Assembly: GCF_026013415.1 (NCBI RefSeq)
Contig: NZ_JAPDOK010000009.1
Span: 62,001 to 126,000 of the forward strand
Direction: 5' to 3'
Origin: Sphingomonas caeni
GTDB lineage: Bacteria > Pseudomonadota > Alphaproteobacteria > Sphingomonadales > Sphingomonadaceae
Length of the DNA stretch: 64,000 nucleotides
Shown here: one piece after another, positions 36,023-45,135 of the stretch
How the letters are laid out: every line of letters begins with the position of its first letter
Position numbering within the stretch: position 1 is the first letter of the stretch
Notes under the pieces: model-generated
The model's database searches: none
What the model was told of the DNA's origin: nothing
The model's input: only the letters and a program-made list of their open reading frames with translations
Position numbers and translations under genes: made by a program

Positions 36023-37519
36023 CTAAGCCCCCAGCGCAGCCTCGCGGCCCATCGCCTCGGCCAGCACCTTGTGGCGCTTCTCGACGGCTTCGCCATAGAG
36101 GCCGCCGTCGCGCGGTTCGAGCATCAGCCACAGATTCTTGCGGTCGATCGCCAGCCGCGAGCGTTTGAGCGGGGCGGCAACGCCGCCGCTCAGCCGCTGG
36201 CCGAGCCGGATCGCCAAACCCCATTGCGCCGCGTGCGCGAGATCGCCGGCATCGGCGAGCTGGCCGAACACCGTGGGTGCCTCGCCCCCGCCCAAGGCAG
36301 TGTGGAGCGCCTGCGCCAGCACCGCCCGGCCCGCCGAATCGATCCCGACCCAATTGCCGTGAAGCGCGATCTCGGCACCGCGTTCGGCGCGGAAATCGGG
36401 GTTTGCCTGCCAGCCCACGTCCGCGAGCAGGCAGGCGGCGTGGCGCAGGCGCGCTGCTTCGGGCGATTCGCCCTCGAACAAGGGCGCGATCCAGGCGTCG
36501 AGCAGGTCGCCATGCTCGGGGAAGCGCCCGAGCCTTTGCCCCTCATCGCGCGCGGCCGCGATCAGCGGATCCTCGCGGCGCTGCGCCGCCGAGAGCCGCG
36601 CGAACAGCAGGCCCTCGCGCAGGCCATAGGCGGATACCATCGTCCCGTCCGAGCCGAGATGCTTGAGCACCGCGCTCAACAGCGCCGCGCCGTCCTCCAA
36701 TGTCGGCAGACGCGCGCTCGACATGTTGGGAATGCCGCGCAGCTCTCCCTTGGAGATTTCGCCCACCACCCGGCGCAGTTCGGCCACGCGCGCGGCCGAG
36801 AGCGGATATTGGTGGATCACCGGGAGCGGATAGGCGGTCAGGTGCATGTCGAGCCGGGCGAGCGAGCGCCACGAACCGCCGACGAGGTAGAAGGGCAGCC
36901 CCCTGCCCCGCCCCTTCCAGCCGGCCTCCTCGATCAGCTTCGCCACGCGCTTGTCGAGCATCCCCTTGCCCTGCGCGCGGATCGCGCCGAGGCGGAGCAC
37001 GCCGAGCGGGAAGGAGACGCGGTCGGTAACGGTGCCCGCGACCACGCGGACCAGCTCCAGCGAGCCGCCGCCGAGATCGCCGACGATCCCGTCGGCATCG
37101 GGAATGCCCGAAAGCACGCCGAGGCCCGAGGCCATCGCCTCCTCCTCGCCCGTCAGCAGCTCGACCTTGAGCCCGAGCGCGCGGGCCGCGGCGAGGATTT
37201 CGTCGCCGTTCGACGCCTCGCGCACCGCCGCGGTGGCGACGACGCGGAGCTCGCTGACCTGCATCTCGCGCGCCAGCAGCGCGAAGCGGGCCAATGCGGC
37301 GCGGGCGGCGGCCAGCGCGGCGGCATCGATCGCCCCCGTCTCGCCGAGCGAGCGGCCGAGGCCCGCCATCACCTTTTCGTTGAACAGGATCGCCGGCAGC
37401 CGCGCCGCACCCTGATAGACGACGAGGCGGATCGAGTTGGAGCCGATATCGATGATCGCCACCCGGTCGGCGACGGTTTCCGCGCCGGGGCGGGGCTTGC
37501 GGAGGAGCAAGGTGGTCAT
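36023..37519 (-). CDS. ppx: Exopolyphosphatase / guanosine pentaphosphatase (Ppx/GppA)
   Basis: 498 residues in the ASKHA superfamily. Phosphate loops are 'AIIDIGSNSIRLVVYQ' and 'IVGDLGGGSLELVRV', with a C-terminal HD-like region. It removes terminal phosphates from polyphosphate or converts pppGpp to ppGpp. Its first 4 nt overlap the ppk1 stop, so synthesis and degradation of polyphosphate are co-translated. Confidence 0.93.
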   Translation of the reverse strand: MTTLLLRKPRPGAETVADRVAIIDIGSNSIRLVVYQGAARLPAILFNEKVMAGLGRSLGETGAIDAAALAAARAALARFALLAREMQVSELRVVATAAVREASNGDEILAAARALGLKVELLTGEEEAMASGLGVLSGIPDADGIVGDLGGGSLELVRVVAGTVTDRVSFPLGVLRLGAIRAQGKGMLDKRVAKLIEEAGWKGRGRGLPFYLVGGSWRSLARLDMHLTAYPLPVIHQYPLSAARVAELRRVVGEISKGELRGIPNMSSARLPTLEDGAALLSAVLKHLGSDGTMVSAYGLREGLLFARLSAAQRREDPLIAAARDEGQRLGRFPEHGDLLDAWIAPLFEGESPEAARLRHAACLLADVGWQANPDFRAERGAEIALHGNWVGIDSAGRAVLAQALHTALGGGEAPTVFGQLADAGDLAHAAQWGLAIRLGQRLSGGVAAPLKRSRLAIDRKNLWLMLEPRDGGLYGEAVEKRHKVLAEAMGREAALGA

Positions 37520-39681
37520 TTCTTCTTCTTGCCCGAACGCTTCAGCTTGAGCTTCGGCACCGAATGGCTCTTCTCGAGCGCGGCGCCGCGGCCCGAGAGC
37601 GAGGGGTTGGTCATGAAATAGCGGTGGAGGTTGAACGGCGTCTCGCCGGGCTCGATGCGGACATAATGGCCGTCGGGCTTCAGCTCCCAGCTCTGCTCAT
37701 TGTCGATCAGGTTCGCGACCATCACCTGGTCGAGGATCTGGTCGTGGACGGTCTTGTTGCGGATCGGCAGCAGATATTCGACGCGCCGGTCGAAATTGCG
37801 CGGCATCCAGTCGGCCGAGGAGATGAAGACCTTGGCCCCGTCATTGGGCAGTTCGTGCCCGTTGCCGAACGCCCAGATGCGGCTGTGCTCGAGGAAACGG
37901 CCGACGATCGACTTGACTCGGATCCGCTCGGACAGGCCCGGCACGCCCGGGCGCAGGCAGCAGACGCCGCGGATGATCAGGTCGATCTCGACCCCGGCAT
38001 TGCTCGCCTCGTAGAGCTTCTCGATCACCGCGGGATCGACCACCGAGTTCATCTTGGCCCAGATCACCCCGGGCTTGCCCTCGCGGGCATTGGCGATCTC
38101 GCCGTCGATCAGCTCCATCAGCTTGGGCCGCAGATTCTTGGGCGAGATGTCGAGCAGTTCGAGCCCGTGCGGCTCGACATAGCCGGTAACGTAATTGAAG
38201 ATCTGCGCGGCATCGCGGCCCACGCGCGGATCGGCGGTGAAGAAGCTCAGATCGGTGTAGATGCGCGCGGTGATCGGGTGATAATTGCCGGTGCCGAGGT
38301 GGCAATAGGTGCGGAAGCCCCCGCCTTCGCGCCGGACGACCATCGAGATCTTGGCGTGGGTCTTCCAGTCGATAAAGCCGTAGACGACCTGGACCCCGGC
38401 ACGCTCCAATGCGGTCGCCCAGTAGAGATTCTGCTCCTCGTCGAACCGCGCCTTGAGCTCGACCACCGCGGTGACCGATTTGCCCGCCTCGGCGGCCTGG
38501 ATCAGCGCGTTGATGACGGCGCTCTGCTTGCCCGCGCGATACAGTGTCTGCTTGATCGCGACGACATCGGGGTCCTCGGCCGCCTGGCGGAGAAAGGCGA
38601 GCACCACGTCGAAGCTCTCATAGGGGTGGTGGACGACGATGTCCTTTGCTCGGATCGCGGCAAAGCAATCGCCGCCATATTCCCGGATTCGCTCGGGAAA
38701 CCGCGGCTCATAGGGCTGGAATTTGAGATCGGGCCGGTCGGCGTCGACCAACGCCGCGAGATCGCCCACGCCGAGGAAGCCGCCGGTCTCGGTCAGGATC
38801 GCCTCGCTGCCGCCCAGCTCCTCCAGCAACACCGATTCGAGTTCGGGGGCGATCCCTTCCTCCATCTCCAGCCGGATCACGCGGCCGCGCTTGCGCCGCT
38901 TGATCGCGCTGCGGAAGGTCATGACCAGGTCTTCGGCCTCTTCCTCGATCTCGATGTCGCTGTCACGCAGCACGCGGAAGGCGGCGGCGCCCTGGACGTC
39001 GTAACCGGGGAAGAGCAGGTGCGAGAAGCGCTTGATCAGCGTCTCGGCGGTCACATAGCGCGCCGATTTGCCCGGCAGGCGGACGAAACGCGGGATGGTG
39101 GGGGGCAGCAGCACCAGCTCGCGGATCGGCTCATGGTCGCTGCGGCGGACGAGATCGAAGATCACGCTCGATCCCTGGTTCGGGATGAACGGGAAGGGAT
39201 GCGCGGGATCGAGCGCCTGCGGGGTGAGGATGGGGAAGATCTGGTCGCGGAAATGCGATTCGAGCCATTCGAAGGTCTTGCCCTCGATCTCCTCGGCATC
39301 GAGGACGTCGATGCCCGCGATGACCAGCTCATCGAGAATCTCGGTCCACACCGCCTGCTGGTTGTCGACCAGCTCGGCGGCCTCCTCGATGATCGCGGCG
39401 AGCTGTTGCTCCGGGGTCAGCCCGTCGGCCGAGCGCGCCTCGACGCGCTGGAGCTGCTGGCCCAGCAGGCCCGCCACGCGCACCATGAAGAATTCGTCGA
39501 AATTGCTGCCCGAGATCGACAGGAAGCGCAGCCGTTCGAGCAAGGGGTGCGCGCGGTTCTGCGCCTCTTCCATCACCCGGCGGTTGAACGCCAGCCAGCT
39601 CAGCTCGCGGTTGAAATAGCGCGGCTCGGGCACGGCGGTCGGCACGTCGTCGTTCGCGACTGGCGTCGAAGCCATGCTCAT
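37516..39681 (-). CDS. ppk1: Polyphosphate kinase 1
   Basis: 721 residues, full length. The N-terminus 'RYFNRELSWLAFNRRVMEEA' is the PPK1 N-domain. The phosphoenzyme histidine region is 'CHLGTGNYHPITARIYTD', and 'HPYESF' plus 'KQTLYRAG' precede it. It makes long-chain polyphosphate from ATP, reversibly. It starts in the hdaA stop (4-nt overlap) and ends in the ppx start. Confidence 0.96.
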   Translation of the reverse strand: MSMASTPVANDDVPTAVPEPRYFNRELSWLAFNRRVMEEAQNRAHPLLERLRFLSISGSNFDEFFMVRVAGLLGQQLQRVEARSADGLTPEQQLAAIIEEAAELVDNQQAVWTEILDELVIAGIDVLDAEEIEGKTFEWLESHFRDQIFPILTPQALDPAHPFPFIPNQGSSVIFDLVRRSDHEPIRELVLLPPTIPRFVRLPGKSARYVTAETLIKRFSHLLFPGYDVQGAAAFRVLRDSDIEIEEEAEDLVMTFRSAIKRRKRGRVIRLEMEEGIAPELESVLLEELGGSEAILTETGGFLGVGDLAALVDADRPDLKFQPYEPRFPERIREYGGDCFAAIRAKDIVVHHPYESFDVVLAFLRQAAEDPDVVAIKQTLYRAGKQSAVINALIQAAEAGKSVTAVVELKARFDEEQNLYWATALERAGVQVVYGFIDWKTHAKISMVVRREGGGFRTYCHLGTGNYHPITARIYTDLSFFTADPRVGRDAAQIFNYVTGYVEPHGLELLDISPKNLRPKLMELIDGEIANAREGKPGVIWAKMNSVVDPAVIEKLYEASNAGVEIDLIIRGVCCLRPGVPGLSERIRVKSIVGRFLEHSRIWAFGNGHELPNDGAKVFISSADWMPRNFDRRVEYLLPIRNKTVHDQILDQVMVANLIDNEQSWELKPDGHYVRIEPGETPFNLHRYFMTNPSLSGRGAALEKSHSVPKLKLKRSGKKKK

Positions 39682-40292
39682 TCGTCCTCTTGCCCGGATT
39701 CGACCAGCAGGCCGCGTGCCCTGAGTGTGCCTCGTGCGGCCGGAATCGACAAGCGCGGGCTGCGCCGTTCGAGCGCATCGATTTCCAGCGCATCGGCAAC
39801 GCGCACCAGCGCGAGATGGCTCCGCTCGACCCGTTTGGCGAGCCAGGCGATCAGATCGGGCCTGGCGATCAGCAGCCGCCGCTCGAAATAGCGGGCGAGC
39901 AGCAGGGCGACGAGCGCGTCATCGGGCGGGCCGATGGTGAGCACCGGCGTGGCGGCGAGACGCGAGCGCAGATCGGGCAGCTTCACGCTCCACAGGGCCT
40001 CGGTCACGATCAGCAGCGGCTTGTGCTCGGCCTGGGCACGGTTCCAGGCATGGAAGATGTCCGCTTCGGGCACGCGCTCGGCATCGTCGATCATCGTGCC
40101 TTCGGATTTGGCGGCGAAGATCCGCGCGAGCAGGCTGCGGCCCGATTTGCGCGGACCCATGAGCAGCCCGGCCATCACCGGCCAGGTCGCCCAGCGTTCG
40201 AGCATCTGCACCGCCCTGGCGTTCGAATCGCTGACGATGAACTCGGTCTCGCTCGTCTCGGGCACCGCGAGCGGCAGTGCGAGCTGGGTCAT
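39678..40292 (-). CDS. hdaA: HdaA/Hda-like DnaA regulator
   Basis: 204 residues. The N-terminal 'QLALPL' (3-8) fits the QL(S/A)LPL beta-clamp-binding motif of Hda. The P-loop is degenerate (MGPRKSGRSLL, Arg at the Lys-like position after Gly), Walker B is 'GTMIDDAERV', and DnaA-like lid residues follow. Hda, with the clamp, promotes DnaA-ATP hydrolysis after initiation. It lies at the head of the hdaA-ppk1-ppx overlapping set, an order also reported in Caulobacter-type genomes. Confidence 0.85.
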   Translation of the reverse strand: MTQLALPLAVPETSETEFIVSDSNARAVQMLERWATWPVMAGLLMGPRKSGRSLLARIFAAKSEGTMIDDAERVPEADIFHAWNRAQAEHKPLLIVTEALWSVKLPDLRSRLAATPVLTIGPPDDALVALLLARYFERRLLIARPDLIAWLAKRVERSHLALVRVADALEIDALERRSPRLSIPAARGTLRARGLLVESGQEDE

Positions 40293-40294
40293 CC

Positions 40295-41533
40295 CTAGTT
40301 CGAATCGCCGCCGGCGCCCGGCTTTCTGATCCGGAGCACGCCGGGCCCTTCCTGGACCTGATAGCCGCGCGCCTCGAGCGCCGAGCGCAGGCCGGAGATC
40401 GAGCCGTCATAGGTGACGCGCATCACCGAGATGCCGCCGAGCGCGAGGCTGGTGGTGTTGGCCGATCGCACGCCGGGCACGCCGCGCACCGCCGATTCGC
40501 CCGCGGTCAGCGCGCCGGCGCTGGGCGTGTCGATCTGGACGGTGAAGGTCGCCGAGGCGGTATCGGACGGACCGGGTGTCGGCGTCGGGGTGGCGCTGTC
40601 GTCCTCGTCCTTGGCGTCTTCTTCGGTCTTGGCCTCGGGCGGGCGATAGGCGAGCATCATGTCGGTCTTGAGCCGCCCGCCCGCCATCGCGTCCTGATAG
40701 GCCCTGTCGATCCGCGCGATGCCCTGGTCGAGCATGGCGGGCAGGCCGTCGGCGCTGCTCACCTTGAGCGCGAACTGGGTGACCAGCATCTTGTCCGGCC
40801 CATGGCTGGCCGCGAAGATCGCGGTGACGGGGCCGCCCGGATAATCCTGCTTGAGGCGGACCTCGGCGATCAGCACGTCGGCCGCGCCATATTGGTCGAG
40901 GATCGTGCGCCACCAGCCGCGCCCGCGCCGCCCGATCTGGCCGCCGTCGAGCAGCAGCGCGTCCGAGCCGTTGCCGCGCGGCTTCACATAATCGATCGTG
41001 CTGTTGCCGTCGCGGTAGCGCAGCCAGGCGTCGCGCCACGCGGTGTTGCGCTCATAGACATGCGCGGTGCCGCCCGACCATTGGACCGGGACCAGCAGCA
41101 TCGGCGGCGAGCGCACCACCGCGCCCGATACCCCGAGGATCGATGCCGCCTTGCCGCGATCGAACAGCACGCCGAGCCGGGCGATATAGCGCGTCGGGCC
41201 GATCTGCTCCTGCTCGACGACGATGCCCGTGACCATCGCGTCGAGCGCCGAATCGGACATGGAGGAGGTATGGCCGGTCATCCGGCGCGACAGCATCTCC
41301 CAGCCCTTGCGCTGCGCGAGCCGCCAGCCGCCCTGCCGCGCCGCGTCGGCGCTGTTGCCGCGGACATCGACCTCGACCCCGCCCACCTCGAAGCTGCCGG
41401 TGGCGCTGTCGATCGAGGGTTCGTTGCGAGGCTTGGCGCCACCCTTGCCCGTCTGCGCCGCGACCATGCCGCCGGCGCCCGCGAGCAGCAGGAGGGCGGC
41501 GGTACCGTGGAAAAGGGAGGAGCGGCTGGGCAT
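40295..41533 (-). CDS. Exported heavy-metal-associated-domain protein
   Basis: 412 residues with an N-terminal signal peptide ([22 protein letters not shown]). The central region resembles DUF2066-type exported proteins ('[15 protein letters not shown]', '[13 protein letters not shown]'). A Thr/Pro linker (~315-335) leads to a C-terminal ~70-residue fold with '[13 protein letters not shown]' and '[15 protein letters not shown]', reminiscent of HMA domains without the CxxC metal motif. It is 2 nt upstream of hdaA, so co-transcribed. Role unknown. Confidence 0.8.
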   Translation of the reverse strand: MPSRSSLFHGTAALLLLAGAGGMVAAQTGKGGAKPRNEPSIDSATGSFEVGGVEVDVRGNSADAARQGGWRLAQRKGWEMLSRRMTGHTSSMSDSALDAMVTGIVVEQEQIGPTRYIARLGVLFDRGKAASILGVSGAVVRSPPMLLVPVQWSGGTAHVYERNTAWRDAWLRYRDGNSTIDYVKPRGNGSDALLLDGGQIGRRGRGWWRTILDQYGAADVLIAEVRLKQDYPGGPVTAIFAASHGPDKMLVTQFALKVSSADGLPAMLDQGIARIDRAYQDAMAGGRLKTDMMLAYRPPEAKTEEDAKDEDDSATPTPTPGPSDTASATFTVQIDTPSAGALTAGESAVRGVPGVRSANTTSLALGGISVMRVTYDGSISGLRSALEARGYQVQEGPGVLRIRKPGAGGDSN

Positions 41534-41582
41534 TCGGCGCCCTTTTGGCGAAGCGGGCCGGGAAATCCAAGTGCGTTCTATG

Positions 41583-41727
41583 TCCCTCTCCCCTTGTGGG
41601 AGAGGGAGGGAGCCGACGAAGTCGGCGGAAGGGTGAGGGGGAGTCGGGCGAGGTCGCGCGACTCCCCCTCACCCTTCCCCCTCGCTTCGCGAGCGGGCCC
41701 CTTCCCTCTCCCACAAGGGGAGAGGGA
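41583..41727. repeat. 145-bp nested palindromic repeat, family C
   Basis: Outer arms 41583-41607 and 41703-41727 are perfect 25-bp inverses (TCCCTCTCCCCTTGTGGGAG...). An inner pair (AGGGTGAGGGGGAGTCG with CGACTCCCCCTCACCCT) gives a second stem. It sits in the divergent gap between the metal-domain gene and purM, and resembles dispersed repeats seen widely in sphingomonads. Confidence 0.9.
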
Positions 41728-41763
41728 GTTCCAACCGGCGAAACTTCGCTCTATGCGGCCCCC

Positions 41764-42858
41764 ATGACCGACCCTGAAAGCTACACCTACGCCCAGGCAG
41801 GCGTCTCGATCGAAGCCGGTAATGCGCTGGTCCGCGCGATCGGGCCGCTTGCCCGCTCCACAAGGCGCCCGGGCGCGAATGCCGATCTGGGCGGGTTCGG
41901 GGGAGTCTTCGATCTCAAGGCGACGGGGTACAAGGACCCGCTGCTCGTCGCGGCGAATGACGGGGTCGGCACCAAGCTCAAGCTCGCGATCGAAAGCGGG
42001 CGGCACGAGGGCGTGGGGATCGATCTGGTCGCGATGTGCGCCAACGATCTGATCGTCCAAGGCGCCGAGCCGCTCTTCTTCCTCGATTATTATGCCAGCG
42101 GGAAGCTGATCCCCGAGGTCGCGGAATCGGTGATCGCGAGCATCGCCGAGGGCTGCCGCCAAGCGGGCTGCGCGCTGATCGGCGGCGAGACCGCCGAGAT
42201 GCCGGGCATGTATGCCGAGGGCGACTACGATCTCGCCGGCTTCTGCGTCGGCGCGGTGGAGCGCGAGAATCTGCTCGACGGCAGCGCGATCCAACCCGGC
42301 GACGCGATTCTCGGGCTCGCTTCGACCGGAATCCACTCGAACGGCTTCAGCCTTGTCCGCCGCCTCGCCGCCGACAAGGGCTGGAAGCTCGACCGCCCTG
42401 CCCTGTTCGACCAGGAGGTGATCCTGATCGACGCGCTGATGGCGCCCACCCGCATCTATGTGAAGAGCCTGCTCCCGCTGGTCCAGTCGGGAGCGATCCA
42501 TGGCCTTGCGCATATCACCGGCGGGGGACTGCTGGAGAATATCCCGCGCGTCCTCCCCGCCAATTGCCATGCGGCCGTCGATGCGGACGCCTGGGCCCTG
42601 CCCCGGCTGATGGCGTTCCTGCAAGCGCAGGGCAATATCGAGCCCGAAGAGATGGCGCGGACCTTCAATTGCGGGATCGGGATGGTCGCGGCCGTGGCTA
42701 ATGAAAAAGTGACCATGGTCACCGATTCGCTGCAAGCTGCTGGCGAAACGGTATTTTCGATCGGGACTGTGGTCGAAGGAACGCGTGGCTGCACGGTGAC
42801 GGGCAGAGACGAGACGTGGAGCGCCCGAGCGGCCTGGAGCGCGACGCATCATGCCTAA
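41764..42858 (+). CDS. purM: Phosphoribosylformylglycinamidine cyclo-ligase (AIR synthetase)
   Basis: 364 residues. '[20 protein letters not shown]', '[20 protein letters not shown]', '[17 protein letters not shown]' and '[14 protein letters not shown]' are diagnostic. The ATP-dependent cyclisation yields AIR in step 5 of purine synthesis. Start MTDPESY is used because the 73 in-frame codons upstream belong to the family C repeat. purN follows. Confidence 0.96.
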   Translation: MTDPESYTYAQAGVSIEAGNALVRAIGPLARSTRRPGANADLGGFGGVFDLKATGYKDPLLVAANDGVGTKLKLAIESGRHEGVGIDLVAMCANDLIVQGAEPLFFLDYYASGKLIPEVAESVIASIAEGCRQAGCALIGGETAEMPGMYAEGDYDLAGFCVGAVERENLLDGSAIQPGDAILGLASTGIHSNGFSLVRRLAADKGWKLDRPALFDQEVILIDALMAPTRIYVKSLLPLVQSGAIHGLAHITGGGLLENIPRVLPANCHAAVDADAWALPRLMAFLQAQGNIEPEEMARTFNCGIGMVAAVANEKVTMVTDSLQAAGETVFSIGTVVEGTRGCTVTGRDETWSARAAWSATHHA

Positions 42859-42866
42859 CACTGATC

Positions 42867-42944
42867 GTGCTCCGGCGAAGGCCGGAGCCTTGGAGGCCCG
42901 AAACCCATTGCCCGTGGCCAGCGCTCCGGCCTTCGCCGGAGCAC
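42867..42944. repeat. 78-bp palindrome between purM and purN, family D
   Basis: Perfect 22-bp arms at 42867-42888 and 42923-42944 (GTGCTCCGGCGAAGG... core) with a 34-nt loop. The right arm ends 7 nt before the purN ATG and supplies its GGAG (42938-42941). The hairpin could govern purM/purN stoichiometry. Confidence 0.92.
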
Positions 42945-42951
42945 AGTTGTG

Positions 42952-43518
42952 ATGCGGCGCAAGGTCGGCATCCTCATCTCGGGCCGCGGGTCGAACATGA
43001 TGTCGCTGGTGGAAGCCTCTCGCCAGCCCGACTCACCTTACGACGTCGCGCTCGTCGCCAGCGACAAGCCCGACGCGCCGGGCCTGGCCTGGGCCCGCGA
43101 AAACGGCGTCCCCACCTTCGCGCATTCGCCCAAGGGCATTCCGAAACCCGAATATGAAGCTGCGATCGACGCCGCGCTGCGCGAGGCCGGCGTCGAGACG
43201 ATCGCCCTGGCGGGCTATATGCGCCTGCTCTCCGACGATTTCGTCGCGCGCTGGCGGGGGCGGATCCTCAATATCCACCCCTCGCTGCTGCCCAAATACA
43301 AGGGCCTCGACACGCATGCCCGCGCGCTGGCGATGGGTGACAGCCATGCCGGCTGTTCGGTGCATATCGTCACCGAGGAGCTCGATGGCGGCGAGGTGCT
43401 GGGGCAAGCCGAGGTGCGGATCGAGGCGCGCGACGATGCGGAAAGCCTTGCGGCGCGCGTTCTGGAGGCCGAACATCTTCTCTATCCGAGAGTGCTGGGA
43501 GAATTCCTGTGCCGCTGA
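42952..43518 (+). CDS. purN: Phosphoribosylglycinamide formyltransferase (GART 1)
   Basis: 188 residues. 'VGILISGRGSNMMSLVEA' binds substrate, 'ILNIHPSLLPKYKGLDTH' holds the catalytic Asn/His, and 'ELDGGEVLGQAEV' the Asp region. It formylates GAR with N10-formyl-THF in step 3. Two starts compete: GTG 42949 (SD spacing 7) and ATG 42952 (spacing 10). The SD-like GGAG comes from the palindrome. The end overlaps the next gene by 10 nt. Confidence 0.95.
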   Translation: MRRKVGILISGRGSNMMSLVEASRQPDSPYDVALVASDKPDAPGLAWARENGVPTFAHSPKGIPKPEYEAAIDAALREAGVETIALAGYMRLLSDDFVARWRGRILNIHPSLLPKYKGLDTHARALAMGDSHAGCSVHIVTEELDGGEVLGQAEVRIEARDDAESLAARVLEAEHLLYPRVLGEFLCR

Positions 43519-43886
43519 GCCCCGACCGCGAGGCCATCCTCACGCGCGTCCGCGAGATCGCCCTCGCCCTTCCCGAGACCGAGGAACGGCCGAGCCACGC
43601 GCAGCCCACCTTCTTCGCCGCGGGCAAGATGTTCGCCCAGTTCCGCCACGATCATCATGGCGACGACCGCACCGTGGTGATCGTCAAGACCGCCGAGCCC
43701 GAGGAAGCCTCGTCGCTGATCGAAAATCTGCCCGAGCTTTACAGCCGCCCCGCCTATTTCCGCTCCGGCTGGGTCTCGATCAACCTCGAGCCCGCCGATA
43801 CCGACTGGGATCATGTAGGCGACCGCATCGCGCGCAGCTGGGAACTCGTCGTGCCGCCGCGGCTGCTCGAAGCCGGTGGCCGTTAG
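43509..43886 (+). CDS. MmcQ/YjbR family DNA-binding-like protein
   Basis: 125 residues starting with GTG, 10 nt before the purN stop. 'LPETEERPSHAQPTFFAAGKMFAQF' and 'RPAYFRSGWVSINLEP' match the MmcQ/YjbR (CyaY-like) fold. Family members bind DNA in some cases; function is generally unknown. The last stretch before the stop is 'RIARSWELVVPPRLL'. Confidence 0.85.
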   Translation: MPLSPDREAILTRVREIALALPETEERPSHAQPTFFAAGKMFAQFRHDHHGDDRTVVIVKTAEPEEASSLIENLPELYSRPAYFRSGWVSINLEPADTDWDHVGDRIARSWELVVPPRLLEAGGR

Positions 43887-43938
43887 GCCGTCAAATTCTT
43901 GCTTTGGATCAATTCACACCTTTGTCAGTTATCTTGCG

Positions 43939-44124
43939 ATGGACAAGCGAGTCGGCTTCAAGCCCGAGGACCAGCCCGGCGTCGCGAGCGCCGAGGGCGG
44001 GATCGTGCTGCTCGACGGTCCCAACGGTGTCGCGGTCGCGTTCACGCCCGATGCCGCCGCGATCACCGGCTATAGCCTGATCGCCGCCGCCGAAGAGGCG
44101 CGCGCCTACCAGCCCGACGCCTAG
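43939..44124 (+). CDS. Small hypothetical protein (61 aa)
   Basis: Begins MDKRVGFKPEDQPGV and continues 'GIVLLDGPNGVAVAFTPDAAA'. It has no signal or membrane segment. A weak SD only; AT-richer bases ahead (TTGCTT ... AGTTAT) may be a promoter. The stop TAG is formed by the first bases of the element at 44122. Likely a real small gene because of typical codon choice, but unproven. Confidence 0.55.
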   Translation: MDKRVGFKPEDQPGVASAEGGIVLLDGPNGVAVAFTPDAAAITGYSLIAAAEEARAYQPDA

Positions 44125-44396
44125 GGTCCGTACTCAATACCGGAGGGGTCGTGACGGTTCGGATTTTGTCGTCTGGCGAGGAGTTAGGAGGGAGCGATGC
44201 TTAGGCATCGTGACCGACGAAGCGACGAAGTCCAGGCGGCAAAAGACGGGCCGCCGCTACGCGGTCGCCCGGAGAGGCCCGCTGGCTGCGTCGCCGCTGC
44301 TTGCGCGTAGCTTCAGCTACGCGACTGCGCACCGCTCCTTGCCAGCGGGCCTCTCCGGGCGATCACGATCCCCTCCGGTATTGAGTACGGACCCTA
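44122..44396. mobile_element. 275-bp MITE-like element with 27-bp terminal inverted repeats
   Basis: Termini 44122-44148 and 44370-44396 are perfect 27-bp inverses (TAGGGTCCGTACTCAATACC...), and both ends have TA, fitting a TA target duplication typical of IS630/Tc-like or some IS5 relatives. Inside is a 22-bp pair at 44265-44286/44341-44362 and an innermost hairpin at 44304-44311/44316-44323. There is no transposase. It fills the 315-nt gap between the small gene and the EEP gene. Confidence 0.75.
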
Positions 44397-44439
44397 ACCC
44401 CTTGCACCCGCGGCCCCGGCACCGCCATAGCTGCGCGCG

Positions 44440-45135
44440 ATGATCAAGGTCGCCAGCTATAACATGCGCAAGTCGATCGGCACCGACCGTCGCCGGCGGC
44501 CCGAGCGCACGCTGCAGGTGCTGTGCGAGATCGGCGCGGATATCGTGGCGTTGCAGGAGGCGGACCGGCGCTTCGGCGGGAAATCGGCGGTGCTCACCGG
44601 CCATCTGCTCGCCGAGCACAGCCCGTGGAAGGCGGTGCCGTTCGGCGTGCGCGCGGCATCGATGGGGTGGCACGGCAATGCGCTGCTGATCCCGCACGAA
44701 GCCGCGGTGGTCGATTGCGAAGTGATCCACCTCCCCGCATTGGAGCCGCGCGGGGCGGTGATGGCCGATATCCGGGTGCGCGGCGAGGTGATCCGCGTGA
44801 TCGGCATGCATCTCGATCTGTCGGGCCTCTGGCGCCGGCGCCAGGCGCATGCGATCATTGCGCATGTCGCCGCCAGCACCATCCAGCGCCCCACCGTGTT
44901 GATGGGCGACCTCAACGACTGGACCAACGGGTCCGGGTGCCTCCGCGATTTCGCGCATCACTATGGTTTCGCCGATACCGGCCGCAGCTTCCATGCCCGC
45001 CGTCCGGTCGCGCGGCTCGACCGGATCATGGCCTCGCGCGACCTGAAATTCACCGGCGCCGGCGTGCATGACAGCGCCGCCTCGCGCACCGCATCGGACC
45101 ATCTGCCCGTCTGGGCGACGCTGGAGCGCCGCTGA
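44440..45135 (+). CDS. Endonuclease/exonuclease/phosphatase (EEP) family protein
   Basis: 231 residues, DNase I-like fold. 'VASYNMRKSIG' has the N-terminal Asn, 'VALQEADRRFGG' the metal Glu, 'GMHLDLSG' a His-like strand, 'LMGDLNDWT' the Asp/Asn pair, and 'ASDHLPVWATL' the C-terminal His. The substrate may be a nucleic acid or a phospholipid/inositol phosphate. It overlaps the patatin gene by 1 nt, suggesting a shared lipid-related role. Confidence 0.88.
   Translation: MIKVASYNMRKSIGTDRRRRPERTLQVLCEIGADIVALQEADRRFGGKSAVLTGHLLAEHSPWKAVPFGVRAASMGWHGNALLIPHEAAVVDCEVIHLPALEPRGAVMADIRVRGEVIRVIGMHLDLSGLWRRRQAHAIIAHVAASTIQRPTVLMGDLNDWTNGSGCLRDFAHHYGFADTGRSFHARRPVARLDRIMASRDLKFTGAGVHDSAASRTASDHLPVWATLERR

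Noticed and set aside
37564..39891. A 775-codon plus-strand frame opposite ppk1
   Set aside because: Same GC-driven shadow effect. ppk1 has conserved catalytic histidine regions and overlaps its neighbours as in an operon.
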